Shown here in pieces: positions 25,904-34,474 of a stretch of DNA of 34,474 nucleotides. Within the stretch, counting starts at the first letter, position 1, and each line of letters starts with the position of its first letter. Under the pieces are notes generated by a model. That model worked only from the letters and a program-made list of their open reading frames with translations, did not search any database and was not told where the DNA came from. The position numbers and the translations under genes were made by a program. This stretch comes from Solirubrobacterales bacterium (GTDB lineage Bacteria; Actinomycetota; Thermoleophilia; Solirubrobacterales; Solirubrobacteraceae), in assembly GCA_025964355.1 (NCBI GenBank), contig JAOPZB010000130.1:1-34474 (forward strand), read 5' to 3'.

Positions 25904-27695
25904 GAAGCCCACTTGGAACCTCGCAGGCGATCGGTCGCGCGGGGGCGAGCTGCCAGTGCATCGCCTGCAGCAGGTGACCGAATGCGCCGGGATGGCGCGG
26001 TGCGATCTCGTGCAGCAGGCGCAGCACCGAGACGGCGTGACGCTCATACTCGCTATCGCCGGTCAGCTGACCCAGGCGCAGGAGGCCCATCGCCGCGCTT
26101 GAGGCCCCAGACGGGATCGGGCTGTCGTCGATGTCCTTGCGCCGGGCGATCAGCGCTTCGCCGTCTGACGCCGTCGAGAAGAAGCCGCCCTGCTCGGGAT
26201 CGGCGAAGCGGGCGATCATCGTGCCGGCGAGGTCGGTCGCCTGCTCGAGCCAGCGCGCCTCGCAGCTCGCTTCAAAGAGCGTGATCAGCGCCTCGAGCAG
26301 GAAGGCGTGGTCCTCGAGATAGGCGTCGATCTTGGCCTGCCCGTGATTGTACGTACGCAGCAGGTGGCCGGCGTCGTCGCGCAGATCGCGAAGCAGAAAC
26401 TCCGCGCAGGCGAGGGCCGCATCCAGATAACGAGGCTCCTGTAAAGCGGCGCCGGCATCTGCCAGCGCACTGATCATGAGCGCATTCCAGCTCGTCAGGC
26501 GCTTGTCGTCCAGGGCGGGGCGGGTCCGCTGGTTGCGCGCTTGCAGCAGGCGCGAGCGGGTCCGCTCGCGGGTGTGCTCGTCGGGTCTCGGGCCGCGATC
26601 CTGCAGCACGTTCAGGCCGGGCGCCGGGTGGTGGGGATCGAGGAAGTTTCCGTCCTCGTCAGCGCCCAGCCACGCGATCGCAGCCTCGGCGTCGTCGCCG
26701 AGGACCTCCTTGAGCTCGCCGACAGTCCACACGTAGTAGCGACCCTCGACGCCTTCGGAGTCCGCATCCAGGGCGGAGTAGAAGCCGCCCTCCGGACCGC
26801 GCATCTCGTGCAGCGCCCAGTCGAGCGTGTCGCGCGCGACCTCGAGCAGACGACCGTCCTCGGAGGCCTGCCACCCATGCAGGTAGGCGCGAGCCAGGAG
26901 CGCGTTGTCGTAGAGCATCTTCTCGAAGTGGGGCACGGTCCACGTGTCGTCGACGCTGTAGCGCGCGAACCCGCCCCCGACCTGGTCGTGGATGCCCCCG
27001 CTCGCCATCGCGCTCAACGTGCTGAGCGACATCGTCCGCTCGCCTTGCAGAAGCAGGAACTCGATGACGGAGGCCTGCGGGAACTTCGGCGCTGCGCCGA
27101 AGCCGCCATTGCGCGAGTCGAAGGTGTCCTGCAGCCTCGCGACCGCTGCCGCCAGCGACGACTCATCGATCGGCTCCTGCGACGGCCGCAGCAGTGCCCC
27201 GCCCGCGAGCCGCTCACGCAGCCGCTCCCCGCCGGCACGGATCTCAGCCCGGTTCTCGCTCCAGGACTCGGCGATCGCGAGCAGCACCTGGCTCCACGAG
27301 GGCAGCCCCTGGCGCTCCTCGGGCGGGAAGTAGGTGCCGCCGTAGAACGGGAGCTGCTCGGGCGTGAGAAATACGTTCAGCGGCCAGCCGCCCTGCCCGG
27401 TCATGCCCTGGACCGCCTCCATGTAGAGGGCGTCGACGTCCGGACGCTCCTCGCGGTCGACCTTCACGCAGACGAAGCTCTCGTTCATCAGCGCGGCGGT
27501 GCGAGCGTCCTCGAAGGACTCGCGCTCCATGACGTGGCACCAGTGGCAGGATGAGTAGCCGATCGAGACGAGCAGGGGCTTGTCCTGTGCCTGTGCGCGC
27601 GTGAACGCGATCGCCCCCCACGGCAGCCAGTCCACCGGGTTCTCGGCATGCTGGCGCAGATATGGAGAGGTCTCTGCGGCGAGCGCGTTCGCCAT
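25827..27695 (-). CDS. DUF255/YyaL-like thioredoxin-domain protein; C-terminus runs antisense into glnA
   Basis: [63 protein letters not shown]...; [49 protein letters not shown]. Start taken at ATG 27695 of the longer 25827-28493 ORF. Confidence 0.92.
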   Translation of the reverse strand: MANALAAETSPYLRQHAENPVDWLPWGAIAFTRAQAQDKPLLVSIGYSSCHWCHVMERESFEDARTAALMNESFVCVKVDREERPDVDALYMEAVQGMTGQGGWPLNVFLTPEQLPFYGGTYFPPEERQGLPSWSQVLLAIAESWSENRAEIRAGGERLRERLAGGALLRPSQEPIDESSLAAAVARLQDTFDSRNGGFGAAPKFPQASVIEFLLLQGERTMSLSTLSAMASGGIHDQVGGGFARYSVDDTWTVPHFEKMLYDNALLARAYLHGWQASEDGRLLEVARDTLDWALHEMRGPEGGFYSALDADSEGVEGRYYVWTVGELKEVLGDDAEAAIAWLGADEDGNFLDPHHPAPGLNVLQDRGPRPDEHTRERTRSRLLQARNQRTRPALDDKRLTSWNALMISALADAGAALQEPRYLDAALACAEFLLRDLRDDAGHLLRTYNHGQAKIDAYLEDHAFLLEALITLFEASCEARWLEQATDLAGTMIARFADPEQGGFFSTASDGEALIARRKDIDDSPIPSGASSAAMGLLRLGQLTGDSEYERHAVSVLRLLHEIAPRHPGAFGHLLQAMHWQLAPARPIACEVPSGLLKESTGTGRAPTASPARGSRPTPGA

Positions 27696-29677
27696 CAGCG
27701 AAGGCGCGCGAGGCCGGGAAGCGGGAAGCCGATGACGCCGTCGGGGAGCGGCCGGCTTGCGGCGGCTCCCTGACTGCCCGCACGCGCGACCTTGACCTTG
27801 GCGGACACGTCGGCATGGAAGGAGCGGCCGCCGAGCACGCCGCTGATTCGCCCGCCGGCTTGCACGCGCAGGCGCCCAGCCGTCGCCGCAGATCCGCTGA
27901 CGCTCAGCTGGGCGGCGGCGCCGCTGTTGCGCAGCAGCAGGCTCGTCGGGATGAGCCCGCTGATCTTGACGCCGGGGACGTAGGCAAAACGATCGAGCTG
28001 GGCGCCGGCCTTGGTCACCCTCACGCTGCCGCCACGCAATCCGCCGAAGGCGACTCCCACCGGGACTTCCCCGAAATCGAGCGCCAGCTCGAGGACAGTC
28101 CGCCGAGCATCGAGGATCGAGCCGACGGCCGCGGTCACCGTGCGGCCTTGCGGGCCTCGCAGGCCGCGGGCCGGTGCGAGCGCCGATATCCCACTCGGGG
28201 CGCGGGGGGCCGGCGGGAAGCGATCGACCGTGCCCACGCAGGGCTTGACCGCCGACCCTGCGAAGAAGTCCGCGACCGCCGACCTCGCGCAACCGCTCAG
28301 GTCGCTGCCGATGACCGAGTGCCCGGTGTAGGGGACCCGCACCAGCTGAGAGCCGGGAATCATCGCGGCTACCCGCTGAGCGTCCGCTGTGGGCGTGCGC
28401 AGATCCTGCCCGCCGGAGAGGATCAGGGTCGGTACGTCCGGCAGCGGCCCGCCGCCCGGCGACGGGGTGGAGGCGTCTGGCCATCCCACGCACAGCGGAA
28501 TCGTCATGTCCAGCAGCGCAGATTCAGCGTCGAATGGATAGAAGTCCGAGCCCGGCAGGGAATTCAGGGCGGCTTCGGCTTCGACGGCCCGTGTCGCTTC
28601 GGGCGCGCCGCGCTGCCACGGAAATGGCGTCTCCTCGCACGAGGTGGCGATGAACAGCGTCTCGTCATTAGCTCCGGCGCTTTCTTCGTGCGGTGGATGG
28701 GTGGCGGCGATCGTCAGTACGCGGGCGAGCGGGCCGAGGTCGTGTCCGAGCGCGGCGTGCACGGCGGCCGGTACCTCGGCCCGGGTGGCCGGGTTCAGGT
28801 CGCCCGCCAGGAGCACCTCGAACAGCGACCTGCTGGTGATCGACCGTTTGATCCGCTTCCCCTGTCCGTCATACGCGTTACCGGTCAGCGGTCGCAAGCT
28901 CGACTCGGCGACGAGCCGCGCGAGGTCGGAAAGCGGCGTCCGGCTCACGGCGTCGCAGGCGTGAGTGGAGCAAAGTTCGCGCAGCATCGGCCGCATCGCC
29001 TTGAAGGTGTCGACGTGAAACGGTTCCGGGCCATCGGGCGTCTCGGTCGAGTCGAGAACGAGCGAGGCGACGTGCTGCGGGTATCGCCGGGCGTACTCGA
29101 GCGCCACCTTCGTGCCGTAGGAGGTCCCGTAGAGCACGAGCTTTTCGTAGCCCGCCGCCTGCCGGACGGCCTCGATATCTTCGACGGATTCGCGCGTCGT
29201 GTAGGCGCCGCGAGCGGGTCCGAGCTGGCGTGCACAGCGCTGGATGACTTCTCCCAGGCTGTGCGCCGTCGCGATTTCCGCCGCGCCCAGCGCCGGGCAG
29301 CTGAGGGGACCCGACGCGCCCGTTCCGCGCGGGTCGAACACGAGCAGGTCACGAGTCGTCAATGCGGGAGACATCGCTTCAGCGATGAACCTTGCCAACG
29401 GCAGGGTTGCCTGCCCGGGGCCGCCCGCGAGCGCGACGACGGCGACGCCGCTCGTGCCGGCGGTCGCGGGACGTCGCTCGACACTCAGCGCGATCGACCC
29501 GGGCACGGCGCCGGTTCGGTCGAGCGGGACGGGCACAGTCGCGCAGGAGAACGTCGGTTCCTGCGGGCAGGGCGTGAAGCTAGCGGTCGATGAAGCGGCC
29601 GACGAGGCTGGCGAGCTCGCGAGCAACAGACCGGGCAGCAGCGCGACCAGAAGCGAAGTTGGGGTTCGCCTGCGCAT
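27695..29677 (-). CDS. Secreted alpha/beta hydrolase (proline iminopeptidase/tripeptidyl aminopeptidase-like)
   Basis: Signal peptide; [80 protein letters not shown] 29677 preferred over TTG 29689. Confidence 0.88.
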   Translation of the reverse strand: MRRRTPTSLLVALLPGLLLASSPASSAASSTASFTPCPQEPTFSCATVPVPLDRTGAVPGSIALSVERRPATAGTSGVAVVALAGGPGQATLPLARFIAEAMSPALTTRDLLVFDPRGTGASGPLSCPALGAAEIATAHSLGEVIQRCARQLGPARGAYTTRESVEDIEAVRQAAGYEKLVLYGTSYGTKVALEYARRYPQHVASLVLDSTETPDGPEPFHVDTFKAMRPMLRELCSTHACDAVSRTPLSDLARLVAESSLRPLTGNAYDGQGKRIKRSITSRSLFEVLLAGDLNPATRAEVPAAVHAALGHDLGPLARVLTIAATHPPHEESAGANDETLFIATSCEETPFPWQRGAPEATRAVEAEAALNSLPGSDFYPFDAESALLDMTIPLCVGWPDASTPSPGGGPLPDVPTLILSGGQDLRTPTADAQRVAAMIPGSQLVRVPYTGHSVIGSDLSGCARSAVADFFAGSAVKPCVGTVDRFPPAPRAPSGISALAPARGLRGPQGRTVTAAVGSILDARRTVLELALDFGEVPVGVAFGGLRGGSVRVTKAGAQLDRFAYVPGVKISGLIPTSLLLRNSGAAAQLSVSGSAATAGRLRVQAGGRISGVLGGRSFHADVSAKVKVARAGSQGAAASRPLPDGVIGFPLPGLARLR

Positions 29678-31571
29678 CGACCCCGACAATAGCCGCAGTC
29701 CCGTTGGCGTTCGGAGTGATCTGGACGCGTCGGCCGCCGAGCTTGCCGACCAGCGCGTGGTTGGCTCCCAGGCGAAGCGTGCCGTGTGCCGCCGAGCGTC
29801 CGCCGATCGTCAGGTTGGCCGCTTCCGCCTTGATCGTGCCCGACAGCGTCACGCCGGGAACGTAGGCATAGCCATGGAAGATCAGCGCGCCTTTGTCAAG
29901 CTGCGCCCAGCCGGAGCGCAGTCCCCCCGTGTCTAGGGTCGGCGGGCTGAGGAGCCCTTCCCCTGAGGTGCCGCCGCTCGTGAGCGACAGGACAAGCTGG
30001 CGCGCGAAGTCGCCGAGGGTCAGTCTGACGGCGTGCACGGTGCGTCCCGGGAGCCCGCGGTAGCCATTCGACGGCGCGACAAGCGCGAGGCGCACCGGCG
30101 GCAGCGGCGCAGGGCGTAGAGCGGGTGGGGCGGCGCTCGCGCGGCACGGTTCGACCGGCCGTCCGGCGAACATCGCCTGAAGTCCCTGCTTCGCGCAGTC
30201 GCCCGCCTCGGCGGTGAGCACCGAATGGCCGGTGCCCGGATCGACCAGCAGCCGCGAGTCGGGGATCTCGGCCGCCACTTCGCGAGCTCCCGAGGTCGGC
30301 GTGCGCAGATCGACTTCCCCGCTCAAGATCAGCGTCGGCACGTTCGGCAGCGGCGCGACGTCGACCGCGGGCGCGGGGGTCGTGAAGGGCCAGTACGCAC
30401 AGGCACCGATGTCGCTCTCATCGAGCGCGTTGGCGGCCGTGAACGGCGCGAGCTCGCTCGCGGGAAGAGCCCGGGCGGCCGCGGTCGCCTGGGCTATGCG
30501 TTCCGTCGGGGAAGCTTCGCGACGCCAGGGAAACAGGTCCTCTTCACATGTCGTGGCGTAGTACAGCGGCGTGTCGAACCCCTGGCCTTCGCCGGAGCTA
30601 CCTTGTTCGGCCGCCGCGAGCAGGCGGGCGGCGGGTGCCGTGTCGCCGGCGGCGGCCGCCCTCACCGCCGTCACGAATTCGGCGCGGAGAAGCGGCGAGA
30701 AGTCTCCGGCGAGGAGCACTTCCAGCAGCTCGTCGGCGGAGATCCGTGCGTGATGTGCCACGCCTTTGCCGTTGATCACACGCGCGCGCAGGGCGCCTCG
30801 CCGCATCCGCCGCACGACCGACGCGAGGTCGGCGACCGGTTCGGCCGTGATGTGCGCGCATGCGCCGTCGGAGCAGAGCTGGTGGAGGATTCGCGGCACT
30901 GCGGCGAAGGTCGGGCGCTCGAGGGGGTCTGGTCCGTTGGGTGGGACGACGGAGTCCAGCACGAGCGCTTCCACGTGGTCGGGATGCTGCTGCGCGTAGC
31001 GCTCGGCCACCTTGGTTCCAGAGCTCGTTCCGTACAGGACGAGCTTTTCATAGCCGCCTGCGCGTCTGATCGCGTCGATGTCCGCGACCGTGTCGTCGGT
31101 CGTGTAGAAGGTGCGCGTCCGGCCGAGCTCGCTGCCGCAGGCTTTGACGAGCTGCCCGAGCGAGCGGTAGAGCCGGGGATCTTCGGAGGCGTGGCAGGAG
31201 AGCGGGTGCGAGAGACCGATGCCACGTTGGTCGAAGACGATCAGATCGCGCGTTGCGGCGATGGGGCCGAGCAGTTCGGAGAACTGTTCGGCGAACGGGA
31301 GCGCCGCCTGGCCGGGGCCGCCGGCGAGGGCGATCACCGCGCTGCGCGCTTCGCCCACCGGGGCACGATGCCGGCGGATGGCCAGGGTGAGCGTTCCGGG
31401 CGTCGCCCCGCCGGGGTCCAGCGGGACGGTGAGGTGGCCGCAGGCGAAGTTATTGGTGTTGGCGCACGGCGAGAAGGCGATCGCAGCGCTGGAACGGGCG
31501 GCCGTCGCGCTCGACGCGGCACCCATCAGAAGGAGGGCCGCGCAGAGCTTCCCCACGGGTCGTCGCACCAA
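29580..31571 (-). CDS. Secreted alpha/beta hydrolase, paralog of the downstream gene
   Basis: Signal peptide; [98 protein letters not shown]. Confidence 0.9.
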   Translation of the reverse strand: MVRRPVGKLCAALLLMGAASSATAARSSAAIAFSPCANTNNFACGHLTVPLDPGGATPGTLTLAIRRHRAPVGEARSAVIALAGGPGQAALPFAEQFSELLGPIAATRDLIVFDQRGIGLSHPLSCHASEDPRLYRSLGQLVKACGSELGRTRTFYTTDDTVADIDAIRRAGGYEKLVLYGTSSGTKVAERYAQQHPDHVEALVLDSVVPPNGPDPLERPTFAAVPRILHQLCSDGACAHITAEPVADLASVVRRMRRGALRARVINGKGVAHHARISADELLEVLLAGDFSPLLRAEFVTAVRAAAAGDTAPAARLLAAAEQGSSGEGQGFDTPLYYATTCEEDLFPWRREASPTERIAQATAAARALPASELAPFTAANALDESDIGACAYWPFTTPAPAVDVAPLPNVPTLILSGEVDLRTPTSGAREVAAEIPDSRLLVDPGTGHSVLTAEAGDCAKQGLQAMFAGRPVEPCRASAAPPALRPAPLPPVRLALVAPSNGYRGLPGRTVHAVRLTLGDFARQLVLSLTSGGTSGEGLLSPPTLDTGGLRSGWAQLDKGALIFHGYAYVPGVTLSGTIKAEAANLTIGGRSAAHGTLRLGANHALVGKLGGRRVQITPNANGTAAIVGVDAQANPNFASGRAAARSVARELASLVGRFIDR

Positions 31572-31650
31572 CGGAATCTACCCGCTTGTCGGCGGTCGCA
31601 GCGGGCCAATGGCCGGCACGCGCCAGCGCCAGAGCGGTAGGGTCGTGCCC

Positions 31651-32052
31651 ATGACGAGCGATCGCCAGACCGTTGATGCGTCGGGTGCGCCGGCGGCGAT
31701 CGGGCCGTACAGCCATGGCGTGCTCCTGGATCTGCGATCGGACGGCGGCCTGCTGTTCTGCTCGGGCCAGATTCCCATCGATCCGGCGACGGGCGAGCTC
31801 ATCGGAGCCACCGCGGGCGAGCAGGCGCGGCGCTGCCTGCAGAACCTCCAGGCGGTCTGCGCCGCTGCGGGAACGAGCCTCGACCGGGCCGTGCGGCTGA
31901 CGGTCTACATGACCGATCTCGCGGCCTTCGCGGAGGTCAACGAGGTCTACGGATCGTTCTTCGCGGACGATCCTCCGGCTCGGGTCGCCGTCGGAGTGGC
32001 CCAGCTGCCCAAGGGGGCCTACGTCGAGATCGACGCCATCGTCGCGGTCTAG
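31651..32052 (+). CDS. ridA: RidA (YjgF/YER057c/UK114) family protein
   Basis: GAPAAIGPYSHGVLLD; LLFCSGQIPIDPATGEL; VRLTVYMTDLAAFAEVNEVYGSFFADDPPARVAVGVAQLPKGAYVEIDAIVAV. Confidence 0.94.
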   Translation: MTSDRQTVDASGAPAAIGPYSHGVLLDLRSDGGLLFCSGQIPIDPATGELIGATAGEQARRCLQNLQAVCAAAGTSLDRAVRLTVYMTDLAAFAEVNEVYGSFFADDPPARVAVGVAQLPKGAYVEIDAIVAV

Positions 32053-32540
32053 GCGAGACCGGTCGCGGCGCCGACCACCACCGGCGGTCCGTCGGCCGGC
32101 TCGACGCCACGCAACGCCCGCGTCAGCAGCTCCCAGAGGATCTTGCGGTCCTCCTCGTCGAGGGCTCGAAGCACGTCGTCCTCGACCGTCTCCTGCGCGC
32201 GCTCGGCGACCTCCAACGCGCTGCGGCCCGCGGCCGTCAACTGCACGACGTGCCGGCGGCGGTCGAGCGGGTCGCGCTGCCGGGTCGCATAGCCGAGGTC
32301 CTCGAGCTCGTTGAGCAGCAGCACGACGTTGTTGGCGTCCATGCAGAACGCGTCGCCGAGCTCCTGCTGGGGGCACGCTTCGTGGTCGCGAAGGAAGGTC
32401 AACGCGACGAGGTGGCGCAGCTGCATGCCGAGCTGCTCCTCGTTGGTGCGCCGGTAGACCTGCTTCGCCAATCGGGTCAGCAGCACCATCGAACCTGGTG
32501 CGCAGCGACTCTCCGCCATATCGATCACCTTACCCGTCAT
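32049..32540 (-). CDS. MarR-family transcriptional regulator
   Basis: QLRHLVALTFLRDHEACPQQELGDAFCMDANNVVLLLNELEDLGYATRQRDPLDRRRHVVQLTAAGRSAL; winged-helix wing DPLDRRRHVVQLT. ATG 32519 is an alternative start. Confidence 0.92.
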   Translation of the reverse strand: MTGKVIDMAESRCAPGSMVLLTRLAKQVYRRTNEEQLGMQLRHLVALTFLRDHEACPQQELGDAFCMDANNVVLLLNELEDLGYATRQRDPLDRRRHVVQLTAAGRSALEVAERAQETVEDDVLRALDEEDRKILWELLTRALRGVEPADGPPVVVGAATGLA

Positions 32541-32593
32541 TACTCAATCTGTCATCACTCTAGCAGCGATTGTAATTTTTATGTTGATGATCC

Positions 32594-32621
32594 TTGAAAC
32601 AGGGATGATCCCTGATATGGT
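32594..32621 (+). promoter_or_regulatory. Candidate MFS promoter (-35 TTGAAA 32594-32599; -10 TATGGT 32616-32621) with perfect palindrome CAGGGAT-G-ATCCCTG (32600-32614) in the spacer
   Basis: Read directly; located between divergent marR and MFS genes. Confidence 0.6.
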
Positions 32622-32650
32622 GCGTCTCACCGCAACAAGGAAGGATCTCC

Positions 32651-34177
32651 ATGACAGCCGTGACCAACCTGTTTCGCACCACAATCGCCGGCGCCAGCGC
32701 CCAATCGGAGCGCCGGCGCTGGATAGCCCTGGGGGTGCTCTGCCTCGGGCAGCTGATGATGGTTCTCGACTCGACGATCGTGAACGTCGCGCTGCCCTCG
32801 ATCCAGCACGAACTGCACTTCACGCAGAGCAGCCTGACATGGGTCATCGACGGCTACCTGATCACCTTCGGCGGCCTGCTGCTGCTCGCCGGGCGCCTCG
32901 GCGACCTGGTCGGGCGAAAGCGCGTGTTCTTGACCGGCCTCGTGCTGTTCACCGGCGCCTCGGTGCTGTGCGGGATCGCGACGACCCAGGGGATGCTGAT
33001 CGCGTTCCGGCTTCTGCAGGGCGCCGGCGGGGCGGTGGCCTCCAGCGTGATCCTCGCGATCATCGTCACCGAGTTCCCCAAGCGTGCTGAGCAGGCCAAG
33101 GCGATGGGGCTTTACGCGTTTGTCTCGGCGGGCGGTGGCTCAATCGGCCTGTTGGCCGGAGGCGCGCTGACCCAGTCGCTGGACTGGCACTGGATCTTCT
33201 TCGTCAATGTCCCGATCGGCGTGCTCGCGTTCGTGCTCGGCTCCGCCCTGATCGAGGAGAACGAGGGCATCGGCCTGTCGGGCGGCGTCGACGTGCTCGG
33301 CTCGATCCTGATCACGGCCGCGACGATGCTCGGCGCCTTCGCGATCGTGAAGTCCAGCGAATACGGCATTGGCTCTGCTCGGACGCTCGGCGTAGCCGGC
33401 GCCGCACTGGCTCTGCTGGCCGGCTTCCTGACGCTCGAGTCGCGGATCGCCAACCCGATCATGCCGCTGCGGATACTGCGACTCCGGATGCTCATGGGCT
33501 CGAGCCTCGTGCGCGGGATGCTGATCACGGGGATGTTCTCCGCCTTCTTCCTCGGCTCCCTGTACCTCGAGCGTGTGCTCGGCTACAACGCGATCAACAC
33601 GGGTCTCGCGTTCATGCCGCTGACGCTCTCGATCGCGGCGATGTCGATGGGCGGCTCCTCGCGGCTGGTGAACCGCTTCGGCCCGGTGACGACCCTGGCC
33701 GGGGGTCTCGTGGCGATCATCGGCGGGCTCGCGCTGCTCGCGACAGAGGGCGTCGGAGCCAGCTACTTCCCGGGCCTCTTCGTGGCATTCACGCTGATGG
33801 GCCTCGGAGCAGGCGCCTCGTTCCTGCCGCTGCTGACTATCGGTATGTCCGACGCACCGCGCCGCGATGCCGGGCTGGCGTCCGGGATCGTCAACGTCTC
33901 GGTGCAGCTCTTCGGCGCGATCGGCCTGGCGACGCTCGGCACGATCGCGACCGACCACACCAAGGCATTGGCACGCCAGGGCGAAGGGACGCTGGCCGCG
34001 CTCACGGGCGGGTACCACCTGTCCTACGTGGTCGCCGCGGTGTTCGTCGCCGTCGGCATCCTCGCAGCGTTACTGGTCCTCCGCACTCCCTCGTCGCCGA
34101 TGGTCCAGGAGACCGACGAGGAGCTGCAGCGCATTGAGACGATCCAGGCGGGCGAGCCGGTCGCCCAGGCGGCATGA
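32651..34177 (+). CDS. MFS drug exporter, DHA2 (EmrB/QacA) family
   Basis: RRWIALGVLCLGQLMMVLDSTIVNVALPSIQHELHFTQSSLTWVIDGYLITFGGLLLLAGRLGDLVGRKRVFLTGL; multiple TM segments; divergent MarR. Confidence 0.95.
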   Translation: MTAVTNLFRTTIAGASAQSERRRWIALGVLCLGQLMMVLDSTIVNVALPSIQHELHFTQSSLTWVIDGYLITFGGLLLLAGRLGDLVGRKRVFLTGLVLFTGASVLCGIATTQGMLIAFRLLQGAGGAVASSVILAIIVTEFPKRAEQAKAMGLYAFVSAGGGSIGLLAGGALTQSLDWHWIFFVNVPIGVLAFVLGSALIEENEGIGLSGGVDVLGSILITAATMLGAFAIVKSSEYGIGSARTLGVAGAALALLAGFLTLESRIANPIMPLRILRLRMLMGSSLVRGMLITGMFSAFFLGSLYLERVLGYNAINTGLAFMPLTLSIAAMSMGGSSRLVNRFGPVTTLAGGLVAIIGGLALLATEGVGASYFPGLFVAFTLMGLGAGASFLPLLTIGMSDAPRRDAGLASGIVNVSVQLFGAIGLATLGTIATDHTKALARQGEGTLAALTGGYHLSYVVAAVFVAVGILAALLVLRTPSSPMVQETDEELQRIETIQAGEPVAQAA

Positions 34178-34205
34178 GCCCCCTGGCACTGCGGAGCGAT
34201 CGAGC

Positions 34206-34236
34206 GGCGCTTTGCCTCGCGGCGAGGCAAGGCGCC
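34206..34236 (+). terminator. Strong 15-bp hairpin downstream of the MFS gene (terminator-like, no U-tract)
   Basis: GGCGCTTTGCCTCGC / G / GCGAGGCAAGGCGCC; complete pairing with one G-T wobble, 28 nt after the MFS stop. Confidence 0.5.
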
Positions 34237-34474
34237 GCCGGGCGCTCTCGGCGCGCCGACGACGGCGCCCTCACCGAGATGGCGCGCTCGCTGCTGCGCG
34301 ACGCCCGTCAAGCGGGTAGGGACGAGATCAGGCGTGGCCGCGACGCCACCCGGCTGGATCGCATCGAGCCCATGCAGGCCGGCGAGCCGGTGCCGCGGGC
34401 GGCCTGAGCCGGCGCCCGGCCCGGGGCCCAGCGCGGGGCCCGCTCAGGACCCCGCCCGGCGCACCTCAGCCCGC

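Noticed and set aside
27696-28493. N-terminal extension of the DUF255 ORF up to 28493
   Set aside because: The extension overlaps the alpha/beta hydrolase coding frame and is low-complexity; [16 protein letters not shown] at 27695 is the expected family start.
27662-29593. 643-aa plus-strand ORF opposite the alpha/beta hydrolase
   Set aside because: Antisense shadow ORF with no recognisable domain; the minus strand encodes a secreted hydrolase.
30225-31640. 471-aa plus-strand ORF opposite the second hydrolase
   Set aside because: Same GC-skew shadow pattern; no RBS or domain signal.
34411-34474. GC-rich GGGGCCC repeats and a possible minus-strand gene end at the right edge
   Set aside because: Too little sequence in the window to support a gene or structure call.
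1-34474. CRISPR arrays, tRNA/rRNA genes, transposases, prophage genes
   Set aside because: No regularly spaced repeats, RNA-gene-like sequences, or transposase/integrase motifs were seen on either strand.

Overview
The window is a GC-rich actinobacterial chromosomal segment. The gene content and style suggest a Thermoleophilia/Solirubrobacterales-like lineage, but that placement is inferred. It is mostly ordinary housekeeping and metabolic genes. The most coherent system is at the left end (about 1-7.2 kb). It looks like a CysO/CysM/Mec (sulfur-carrier-protein dependent) cysteine biosynthesis locus: a partial Rrf2 regulator and SCO-like gene diverge from an N-terminal-rhodanese::MoeB/ThiF-type E1, followed by a CysO-like carrier ending in -AGGL rather than -GG, CysM, a JAMM peptidase (Mec) and a zinc-ribbon protein. 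This locus is interrupted by an XRE/nucleotidyltransferase TA-like pair and a cholesterol-oxidase-like GMC oxidoreductase. Downstream are a DUF1802-like protein, a HIBADH/hydantoinase B/hydantoinase A operon, a small Cys/His protein, nadB, two zinc-ribbon proteins, a glycosyltransferase, rph, rdgB, a 46-aa membrane peptide gene, HU-pyrF, a pfkB kinase, an ABC exporter, a LolA/DUF2092-like protein, a c-type cytochrome, glnA, a DUF255 thioredoxin-domain protein, two tandem alpha/beta hydrolases, RidA, and a MarR/MFS divergent pair. No rRNA, tRNA, CRISPR array or transposase was seen. All assignments come from reading the sequence; no database search was run.
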